NCBI GenBank assembly: GCA_022701965.1
Contig: JAKONL010000116.1
Location: 1 to 9,080 of the forward strand
Source: Burkholderiaceae bacterium
Lineage (GTDB): Bacteria; Pseudomonadota; Gammaproteobacteria; Burkholderiales; Burkholderiaceae
Length of the DNA stretch: 9,080 nucleotides
Direction of reading: 5' to 3'
The notes beneath the pieces were generated by a model. It ran no database searches. It saw only the letters and a list, made by a program, of their open reading frames with translations, and was not told where the DNA came from. Each line of letters opens with the position of its first letter. The first letter of the stretch is position 1. Shown piece by piece: positions 1 to 5,315 of this stretch. A program made the position numbers and the translations under genes.

Positions 1-1922
1 TGCGGCTGGCCGGTGATGAGCGCGGCGTAGTTGGTGGTGTTCGCCAGCACCTTCTTCACGTAGTCGCGCGTCTCGGTGAACGGCACGTTCTCGGCCCAGA
101 TCGCGGCGTCGAGCACCGGTCCGTTGCGCCAGTTGCGCGGGCGTCCGGGGCCGGCGTTGTAGGCCGCGGCAGCCAGGGCCATCGAGCCGTCGAAGTCGTC
201 CAGCGCGAGCTTGAGGTAGCTGGTGCCGATCGTGATGTTGGTGTCGCGGTCGTTGATCTGGTTCGGGGTGAAGCCGGCCAGGCCGATCTTGTTGGCGGTC
301 CAGCGCGCGGTCGCGGGCATCACCTGCATCAGGCCGGAGGCGCCCACGCCCGATCGCGCGTCCATGATGAAGCGGCTTTCCTGCCGGATCAGCCCGTAGA
401 CGTAGGCCGGGTCGAGGCCGATGTCCTGCGACTTGCGCAGCACCGTGTCGCGGAACGGCATCGGGAAGCGCTGGTCGACGTCGATTGCGCCCTTGGTGCG
501 TTCGCTGGTGTTGATGCAGCGATCCCACACTTCGCGCTGGCAGGCGAGGTCGGCGGCGGCGAGCAGTTCGCGGTCGCCCATGCCGCCGTTCTCGTGCAGG
601 TTGGTGGCGTAGTTCCATTCGCGCACGCCCTCCGCGCGCAGGCCGACGGAGATCGCGTAGAGGCCGCGGGCGAGCGACGGGTTGTTGCGCGCGGCCTGCT
701 TCTCTTCCGCGGTGAGCGGCGCAGGCCGCGTCGGCACGACCGCGCGCTGGCCGAGGTCCTCGAGCGCCAGCAGCTCGTAGAAGCCCCGGGTGCCGGCGAT
801 GCCGTCGAGCAGCGCGCGGGCCTGGTTTCGGCGCTCGTCGCCGCCGAGGGCCGTGAGCGCACGCGCGTGCCAGTAGATCCAGGTCGGGTCTTCCTGGGCG
901 CCCTTGCTCATCGCCGTGACCGCGGCGCGCACGTCGGTCCACTGGCCGGCGCGCAGCGACGCGCGCACCTTCCAGCCGAGCATGTCGTCGGAGAGGTCGG
1001 TGTTCTTCGTCACGTTGGCGAAATACGTGATGGCCGAGGGCGACAGCCGGGTCGCCGCCTGGCGGCCGACGGCGCCCCAGACCCAGTTGCGCTCCTCGTT
1101 CGTCAGCATCGCGCCCCATTTGCCCTCCATCAGCGAAGCCGCCATGTCGGGGTCGGCGATGGCGGTCTTGACGAGCGCGAGCACGACCATCTCCTTGCGC
1201 GGACGCGAGATCGCGACGACCGCGCCGGAGAGGAACTTGCCCGCGTTCGCGTTCACCTGGGCGAAGGTCGGCATCGCGTCGGGCGCGACCAGCATGACGG
1301 CGTCGCCCGCGGCCTTCGGGCGGTTGGCCTCGATCGACAGGCGCGCCTTCTTCCAGGCGTCGTCCGGAGACAGGGCGCGCGATGCGATGAGCCGCTCGGC
1401 TGCTGCCAGGCAGCCGTCGTCGGCCTCGCGCTGGCGCAACCAGTTGTCGCGCACCTCCTCGGCCTGCGCCTTGGTCGCGACGCCGTTCCTGAGCACGTCG
1501 ACCAGGGTCGCGTAGCAGCGCACCTGCAGGTCGTCGCGCATGCGGAATCCCGCGTGGATCGCGGCGAAGTTCTCCCAGTCGCGGCGCTGGCCGAGCAGAA
1601 GCAGCCAGTCGTTGCGCAGGCGGTCTTCCTGATAGGTGCCGGCATAGCGCGCGAGGAAATCCTGGACCTCTAGCGGCGACGCGTCCGAGAGGCGCGCCTT
1701 GAGTTCCCAGTACGCCGCCCAGGGCTCCAGCGGATTGCCGCGTGCCTGGGGCAGCAGGGCGCCGAGGCGGGCCTTGTCGCCGCGCTGGAAGGCCTGCTTC
1801 ATCTGCAGCACGACGTCGTCGCCGGCGCTTTGCGCACAGGCCGGCTGGACGAGGGCGACCGCCGCTAGCGCCAATGCACCGAAAAGTTGTCGTCGGGGTG
1901 CCAGAATGCTTGGGAACTTCAT
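1..1922 (-). CDS. slt: Soluble lytic murein transglycosylase (Slt70-like), C-terminus cut by window edge
   Basis: This enzyme cleaves the MurNAc-GlcNAc bond of peptidoglycan in the periplasm, leaving 1,6-anhydro ends for wall recycling and remodelling. Reading leftward from ATG at 1922, 640 codons are open to the edge. Residues 1-30 form a signal peptide: Arg10-Arg11, a hydrophobic Ala/Leu run, then Ala-Cys-Ala before Gln31 as a likely signal peptidase I site. Residues 31 to about 490 are alpha-helical and lack catalytic motifs, as in the Slt70 U-shaped superhelix. The SLT domain starts near 500: catalytic Glu515 in GLIRQESRF, GASGLMQVMPATA at 527-539, NITIGTSYL at 562-570, AAYNAGPGRPR at 586-596, and ENVPFTETRDYV at 611-622. 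Only a short tail should be missing. It is divergent from the cyclo-ligase gene, with nine bases between the start codons. The family call is very secure; the symbol follows the E. coli homologue. Confidence 0.93.
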   Translation of the reverse strand, partial: MKFPSILAPRRQLFGALALAAVALVQPACAQSAGDDVVLQMKQAFQRGDKARLGALLPQARGNPLEPWAAYWELKARLSDASPLEVQDFLARYAGTYQEDRLRNDWLLLLGQRRDWENFAAIHAGFRMRDDLQVRCYATLVDVLRNGVATKAQAEEVRDNWLRQREADDGCLAAAERLIASRALSPDDAWKKARLSIEANRPKAAGDAVMLVAPDAMPTFAQVNANAGKFLSGAVVAISRPRKEMVVLALVKTAIADPDMAASLMEGKWGAMLTNEERNWVWGAVGRQAATRLSPSAITYFANVTKNTDLSDDMLGWKVRASLRAGQWTDVRAAVTAMSKGAQEDPTWIYWHARALTALGGDERRNQARALLDGIAGTRGFYELLALEDLGQRAVVPTRPAPLTAEEKQAARNNPSLARGLYAISVGLRAEGVREWNYATNLHENGGMGDRELLAAADLACQREVWDRCINTSERTKGAIDVDQRFPMPFRDTVLRKSQDIGLDPAYVYGLIRQESRFIMDARSGVGASGLMQVMPATARWTANKIGLAGFTPNQINDRDTNITIGTSYLKLALDDFDGSMALAAAAYNAGPGRPRNWRNGPVLDAAIWAENVPFTETRDYVKKVLANTTNYAALITGQP

Positions 1923-1931
1923 CGGGAGATT

Positions 1932-2567
1932 ATGGACAAGGCAAACGATGGGAATGCGGAAGGCGGCGAAAGCCGCGCGTCGACCGCCGCCTTCTTCAAG
2001 GCACAAGTGCGCGCCGCGCTGATCGAGCAACGCCTGGCGCTGCCCGACCGCGGACAGCGTTCGGACCTCCTGCAGCGCGTGATGCGCATCTGGCTGGTCG
2101 GCCGGCCCGACAGCGTGATCGGCGCCTACTGGCCGATCAAGGGCGAATTCGATCCGCTGCCGGCGCTGCACCGCTGGAAGGAGGATGGCGAACTGCTCGA
2201 CGAGCCACACCGCCGCCGCATCGGGCTGCCGGTGGTCGACCGCGTGCACAAGACCCTGAGCTTCCACTCGTGGTATCCGGGCTGCCCGATGGAGAACGAC
2301 GCCTACGACATTCCGAAGCCCAAGGACACCGAACTGATCGTGCCGACGCTGCTGTTCGTGCCGTGCCTCGGCTACAGCGCGGGCGGCTACCGGCTCGGCT
2401 ACGGCGGCGGCTTCTACGACCGCACGCTCGCGGCGCTGGAGCCGCGGCCCTTCACGGTGGGGCTCGGCTTCACGCAGGGCTACCTGGAGGAATTCGAGCC
2501 CGAGGCCCACGACTTGCCGCTGGACGCGATCCTCAACGACAACGGCGTCGTCTGGCCGATCGGCTGA
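1932..2567 (+). CDS. ygfA: 5-formyltetrahydrofolate cyclo-ligase
   Basis: This cytosolic folate enzyme (5,10-methenyltetrahydrofolate synthetase) uses ATP to convert 5-formyl-THF to 5,10-methenyl-THF, salvaging an inhibitory folate form. The product is 211 aa, a normal length. The family signature GYGGGFYDR is at residues 156-164, preceded by GYRLGYGG-type sequence, and the N-terminal basic helix (KAQVRAALIEQR, residues 22-33) matches the ATP/substrate-binding start of the family. I chose ATG 1932 because GGGAG lies just upstream (1924-1928), although the 3-base spacing is short. An ATG at 1887 is in frame but would overlap the divergent slt gene, and GTG at 2007 would cut into the conserved helix. 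In gammaproteobacteria this gene often follows the 6S RNA gene; here there is no room for it. It converges with the LysR gene, with 12 bases between stop codons. Confidence 0.92.
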   Translation: MDKANDGNAEGGESRASTAAFFKAQVRAALIEQRLALPDRGQRSDLLQRVMRIWLVGRPDSVIGAYWPIKGEFDPLPALHRWKEDGELLDEPHRRRIGLPVVDRVHKTLSFHSWYPGCPMENDAYDIPKPKDTELIVPTLLFVPCLGYSAGGYRLGYGGGFYDRTLAALEPRPFTVGLGFTQGYLEEFEPEAHDLPLDAILNDNGVVWPIG

Positions 2568-2579
2568 GCAACCCTCGGT

Positions 2580-3563
2580 TCAGTCCAGGTGGTCGACGGT
2601 GTCGGGGTCCGGCACCTCGCCGATGGTCTCGCGCGTGATGCGGGCCTGGTCCTGCAGCCATTCGCAGAACGCCGCGATTTCCGGGCGGGACGCGTTGCGC
2701 GGGCCGACCAGCAGCCAGTAGGCCATCGGCGAATCCATCCGGTGCTGCGGCAGCACCTCGACTAGGTCGCCGTTGGCCAGGCTCTCGGCGATCAATGAAC
2801 TGCGCGCGAGCACCAGCCCCTGCCCGGTCAGCGCCGCCTGCACCATCTGGTACGCGTAGTTGAAATAGAGCCAGCGGCGCGGCTGGGCGCGCGCCACGCC
2901 GTTGCCTTCGAACCAGCGGCGCCACGTCAGCCATTCGAGATGCGTGCGGTGCGCATCGCCCGCCTCGATCAGCGTGAAGCCGGCGATGTCGGCCGGCGTG
3001 CGGATCGGCGGATTGCTCTTGATGAGCCACGGGCTCGCCACCGGCGTCAGCGTTTCGCCGAAGAGCCGCAGCGCGCCCGGCGGCATGTTCTCGCGCGCGC
3101 CGTAGCGCAGCGCCAGATCGACGTCGGCGACCTCGAGATCGACCGGCGCGTCGCTCGCGTCGATGCGGATGTCGATCCCGGGGTTGTCGCGCTGGAAGGC
3201 CTCGAGCCGCGGAATCATCCACATCGACGCGAAGGATGCGAAGGTCGTCAGCGACACGCTCTTGCGCCCCGCGCTCTGCCGGATCTGCCGCACCGCGCCG
3301 TCGATGCGCGGCAGGGCCTGCTGCACCGCGAGCAGGAGCTGCGCGCCGGCACCGGTGAGCTCCACGGCGCGCGTGTGGCGCAGGAACAGGCTCACGCCGA
3401 CCTCTTCCTCGATCGCCTGGATCTGCCGGCTCACCGCCGACTGCGTCAGTGCCATCTCCTCGGCGGCGGCACGGAAGTTGAGATGGCGGGCGACCGCCTC
3501 GAACGCACGCAACTGGCCGGCGGCGATCGGCCGGGTACGCAGATGGGTCTGGGAATATTGCAT
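2580..3563 (-). CDS. LysR-family transcriptional regulator, GcvA-like
   Basis: This is a DNA-binding regulator of 327 aa, slightly longer than the usual 300 because of about 12 extra residues before the helix-turn-helix. The winged HTH covers residues 16-75; the helix-turn-helix is at about 32-51, with TQSAVSRQIQAIEEEVGVSLF typical of LysR proteins, and Arg/Gln at 46-47 in the recognition helix. The rest (about 100-305) fits the periplasmic-binding-like effector domain, with GcvA-style features such as the SFASMWMIPRLEAFQ segment and a DVDLALRYG segment. The effector is unknown; GcvA regulates glycine cleavage in E. coli, but this subfamily is broad and nothing nearby is a gcv gene. It diverges from the DUF2917 gene, which is a plausible direct target because LysR proteins commonly control the divergent neighbour. 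No clear Shine-Dalgarno precedes ATG 3563. Confidence 0.9.
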   Translation of the reverse strand: MQYSQTHLRTRPIAAGQLRAFEAVARHLNFRAAAEEMALTQSAVSRQIQAIEEEVGVSLFLRHTRAVELTGAGAQLLLAVQQALPRIDGAVRQIRQSAGRKSVSLTTFASFASMWMIPRLEAFQRDNPGIDIRIDASDAPVDLEVADVDLALRYGARENMPPGALRLFGETLTPVASPWLIKSNPPIRTPADIAGFTLIEAGDAHRTHLEWLTWRRWFEGNGVARAQPRRWLYFNYAYQMVQAALTGQGLVLARSSLIAESLANGDLVEVLPQHRMDSPMAYWLLVGPRNASRPEIAAFCEWLQDQARITRETIGEVPDPDTVDHLD

Positions 3564-3573
3564 GGATTGATGC

Positions 3574-3609
3574 GATTCGTGAATCAGTAGCCTACCGCCA
3601 ATTCATTGG
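3574..3609. promoter_or_regulatory. Twin palindromes between lysR and DUF2917 genes (candidate LysR operator)
   Basis: Two 12-base inverted repeats of the same layout (5-base arms, 2-base spacer) lie in the 153-base divergent region: GATTCgtGAATC at 3574-3585 and CCAATtcATTGG at 3598-3609. Their centres are 24 bases apart. LysR proteins typically bind two dyads between divergent promoters, so these are candidate binding sites. The second dyad overlaps a possible -35 element for the DUF2917 gene. Function is inferred from position and symmetry only. Confidence 0.4.
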
Positions 3610-3635
3610 ACCGCGAGCGGACGCCGCAGGATCAT
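3606..3635 (+). promoter_or_regulatory. Candidate sigma-70 promoter for the DUF2917 gene
   Basis: TTGGAC (3606-3611), an 18-base spacer and GATCAT (3630-3635) match the -35/-10 consensus at 4 of 6 positions each. Transcription would start near 3642 and give a leader of about 75 bases. The -35 overlaps the palindrome at 3598-3609, which would suit LysR control. An ATTCATT heptamer occurs at 3601-3607 and again at 3634-3640, about three helical turns apart. This is a weak prediction by eye. Confidence 0.3.
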
Positions 3636-3701
3636 TCATTCCCGAAGCGCAATCCCGGCAAGCCAGATCCTTGGCGATTGCCACCGCGCTCCGGTCCATG
3701 C

Positions 3702-3710
3702 AAGAAGGAG
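3702..3710 (+). promoter_or_regulatory. Strong ribosome binding site deciding the DUF2917 start
   Basis: AAGAAGGAG ends six bases before ATG 3717. It is the best Shine-Dalgarno of the rightward genes, and it selects this start over the in-frame ATG at 3606, which lies in the presumed promoter region. Confidence 0.75.
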
Positions 3711-3716
3711 CTTTCC

Positions 3717-4046
3717 ATGTCCGTCGCCTGCCATTCCCCAGCACTGGTTTCCGTCCCGCGGTCGACGGCGGAGAGTACCGCCGTCGTCGCTGCCTCGCGC
3801 CGCAATGCCGTGCATCTGCCATCCGGCCAAGCCGCCAGCCTGCGCGCGGACTGCGCGCGCATCCTCCATGTGAATCAGGGCAGGGTGTGGGTCACGCGGG
3901 ACGCCACCGCCCGAAGCGCGACCGAGGACATGGTGCTCGGCGTCGGGCAATCGATGCACGTGGCGTCGGGCGACCGCATCGTGCTCGAACCGTGGGATGC
4001 GGGCGGCGCGACCTATACGTGGAACGCCGCATCCGCCCCGGCCTGA
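3717..4046 (+). CDS. DUF2917 domain-containing protein
   Basis: This is a small protein of 109 aa with unknown function. Residues about 30-95 fit the DUF2917 pattern: a hydrophobic beta-rich core with LPSGQAASLRAD, then GRVWVTRD near residue 55, an acidic ED followed by LGVGQSMHV, and GDRIVLEPW near residue 90. The repeated short strands and Gly-rich turns suggest a compact cupin-like beta fold, but that is inference. There is no signal peptide or membrane segment; the first 28 residues are Ser/Ala-rich and look disordered. The start is set by the strong AAGAAGGAG site. It diverges from the GcvA-like LysR gene, an arrangement I recall as common for DUF2917 genes in Burkholderiales, so it is probably controlled by that regulator. 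It converges with the BLUF gene, with nine bases between stop codons. Confidence 0.85.
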   Translation: MSVACHSPALVSVPRSTAESTAVVAASRRNAVHLPSGQAASLRADCARILHVNQGRVWVTRDATARSATEDMVLGVGQSMHVASGDRIVLEPWDAGGATYTWNAASAPA

Positions 4047-4055
4047 CGGCCCCGC

Positions 4056-4451
4056 TCAACCGTTGACGTCGAATCCGGGCCGCAGCGCCAGGAACCGCTC
4101 GAGCGCTTCCTCGCCTCGAAGCTCGTGGACCCCGGCCATGTCGTCGGGTTCTTCGCTCTGCGCAAAACCGAGATCGAAGCGCTTGTAGCGCCGGTCGGTC
4201 CGCTGTCCGCTGTAGAGCACGCGCACATCCGAATGGCGGCTGTCGTGCGCGATGCGCCGCATCAGCGCGTCGACCGCGTCCGCCGGACCTTCGAGATGCT
4301 GGCAGAAGCGGGAGCCGTCGAAGATCAGCAGGCCCGTGATGCCGCGCTGCGAGTTGCGCGCGCGCGCCTGCGCGACGATCTGGCCGACAACGCGCGGCGG
4401 CTCGTCGGGCGACAGGACGCTGCAGTAGAGGATTTCCTGGAGTTCTGACAT
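4056..4451 (-). CDS. Standalone BLUF-domain blue-light sensor protein
   Basis: BLUF domains bind FAD and respond to blue light by rearranging hydrogen bonds around the flavin. The 131-aa product is a short BLUF protein: the domain spans about residues 4-97, followed by a helical cap of about 35 residues and no output enzyme. The light-sensing residues are present at exactly the AppA spacing: Tyr9 (AppA Tyr21), Asn33 (Asn45) and Gln51 (Gln63), within ILYCS, RNSQRGITGLLIF and FCQHLEG. The positions matching AppA Trp104 and Met106 are Phe92 and Leu94 (KRFDLGFAQ), an unusual pair. Short BLUF proteins act through protein partners, so the divergent Crp/Fnr gene or another regulator could be the target; this is speculation. 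No good Shine-Dalgarno precedes ATG 4451. A possible leftward -10 is TAGACT, read from the complement of 4475-4480. Confidence 0.93.
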   Translation of the reverse strand: MSELQEILYCSVLSPDEPPRVVGQIVAQARARNSQRGITGLLIFDGSRFCQHLEGPADAVDALMRRIAHDSRHSDVRVLYSGQRTDRRYKRFDLGFAQSEEPDDMAGVHELRGEEALERFLALRPGFDVNG

Positions 4452-4485
4452 CGGTTGGCGTTTCGCGGAGCGCGAGTCTAGAGAC

Positions 4486-4502
4486 TTCGTCCGATGGACG
4501 AA
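4486..4502. promoter_or_regulatory. Perfect palindrome between BLUF and Crp/Fnr genes (candidate operator or hairpin)
   Basis: TTCGTCC-gat-GGACGAA is an inverted repeat with perfect 7-base arms and a 3-base spacer, midway between the two divergent genes. It differs from the FNR (TTGAT half-site) and CRP (TGTGA half-site) operators. It could be an operator for the adjacent Crp/Fnr protein, whose recognition helix is also non-standard, or a hairpin in a leader RNA. The symmetry is certain; the function is inferred. Confidence 0.5.
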
Positions 4503-4504
4503 AT

Positions 4505-4534
4505 GTGAAAAGACATGTCGCGACGATCTATAGT
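4505..4534 (+). promoter_or_regulatory. Candidate promoter for the Crp/Fnr gene, placing the transcript start at its GTG
   Basis: GTGAAA (4505-4510), an 18-base spacer and TATAGT (4529-4534) match the -35 at 4 of 6 and the -10 at 5 of 6 positions. The expected transcription start, about seven bases after the -10, falls on or beside GTG 4541, implying a leaderless or nearly leaderless mRNA. Two further 8-base palindromes, GACATGTC (4512-4519) and GTCGCGAC (4517-4524), lie in the spacer. Predicted by eye only. Confidence 0.35.
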
Positions 4535-4540
4535 GCCGCC

Positions 4541-5308
4541 GTGAAACGCGAGGACACGCCCCTGAAATCGCCGCCGCTGTGCACCAACCCGTGCGAGGCG
4601 TGCGGCCTGCGAAGCAACCCGGCCTTCCTGGAGACGGGGGCGTCGGAGCTGCATGCGATCCAGTCGTTCCGGCGCGGCAGCCGCCGGGTCCCGGCGGGCC
4701 GGTTGGTCATCGAGGAACACATCCGCAGTCCGCAGCTCTTCACGCTCTATTCGGGATGGGCGTTTCGCTTCAAGACGCTCGCGGACGGGCGGCGGCAGAT
4801 CCTGAGCTTCCTCCTACCCGGCGACTTCATCGGGTTGCAGGACGAGTTCGCCGAGGGGAACACCCACGGCGTCGAGGCCGCCACCGACGCGACCTTCTGC
4901 GCCTTCGAGCGCGACGAGCTCTGGAGCCTGTTCCAGGCCCAGCCGAAGCTCGGCTACGACATCACCTGGCTGGCGGCCCGCGAGGAGAAGATGGTGGACG
5001 ACCATCTCGTGACCGCGGGGCGACGCAATGCGAGCGAGCGCGTCGCGATGCTGCTCATGCACCTGTACCGGCGTGCCGAAGCCATCGGCCTGGTCGTCGA
5101 CGGCTGGGTCGAATTCCCGTTCAACCAGCAGCACGTCGCCGACGCGCTCGGCTTGTCGCTCGTGCACACGAACAAGACCCTGCGTCGGCTGCAGCGCCTG
5201 GGCCTTCACAGGATCGACGACGGCAGGCTGCGCATCCTCGAGCCGCACGCGCTCGAAACGCTGGGCGACTACTACGAACGCCCGCTGCGCCGGGTGCCGC
5301 TGATCTGA
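4541..5308 (+). CDS. Crp/Fnr-family transcriptional regulator
   Basis: The 255-aa product has a cyclic-nucleotide-binding-like beta-roll (about residues 35-125, with RRQILSFLLPGDFIGLQDEF at about 84-103), a long dimer helix (about 130-165) and a winged HTH (helix-turn-helix about 196-217). N-terminal Cys14, Cys18 and Cys21 plus core Cys120 match the spacing of E. coli FNR Cys16, Cys20, Cys23 and Cys122; the position of FNR Cys29 is Pro27. An Fe-S or redox sensor is therefore possible but incomplete by FNR rules. The recognition helix reads VHTNK where FNR has E..SR, so the operator should differ from the FNR box. I prefer GTG 4541: the 12 codons from the alternative GTG at 4505 are AT-rich, include rare AGA, and overlap a promoter-like sequence. 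It diverges from the BLUF gene and converges with yicC, with seven bases between stop codons. Confidence 0.87.
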   Translation: MKREDTPLKSPPLCTNPCEACGLRSNPAFLETGASELHAIQSFRRGSRRVPAGRLVIEEHIRSPQLFTLYSGWAFRFKTLADGRRQILSFLLPGDFIGLQDEFAEGNTHGVEAATDATFCAFERDELWSLFQAQPKLGYDITWLAAREEKMVDDHLVTAGRRNASERVAMLLMHLYRRAEAIGLVVDGWVEFPFNQQHVADALGLSLVHTNKTLRRLQRLGLHRIDDGRLRILEPHALETLGDYYERPLRRVPLI

Positions 5309-5315
5309 GCGTTCG

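Noticed and set aside
594..1673. A 359-codon plus-strand open frame opposite slt
   Set aside because: The minus strand encodes a continuous Slt protein with all catalytic motifs; the plus-strand product is Arg/Ala/Gly-rich shadow sequence.
1860..1931. 6S RNA gene upstream of the cyclo-ligase gene, as in gammaproteobacteria
   Set aside because: The region upstream is slt coding sequence with only nine bases between start codons, so there is no space and no visible 6S-like structure.
1742..2638. A 298-codon plus-strand frame overlapping the cyclo-ligase gene
   Set aside because: It is a different frame of the cyclo-ligase coding region and lacks any recognisable motif.
4047..4082. CGGCCC (4047-4052) and GGGCCG (4077-4082) as a possible terminator between the DUF2917 and BLUF genes
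   Set aside because: The arms are only six bases, the loop is 24 bases, there is no T-tract, and the right arm lies in the BLUF coding region.
4352..4370. Alternating CG run inside the BLUF gene, possible Z-DNA
   Set aside because: It is explained by Arg/Ala codons (QARARNSQ region) in a GC-rich genome.
4505..4543. Extending the Crp/Fnr gene to GTG 4505
   Set aside because: Only a weak GGA ribosome site supports it, the 12 added codons have poor GC3 and include AGA, and the stretch looks like a promoter; kept as an alternative.
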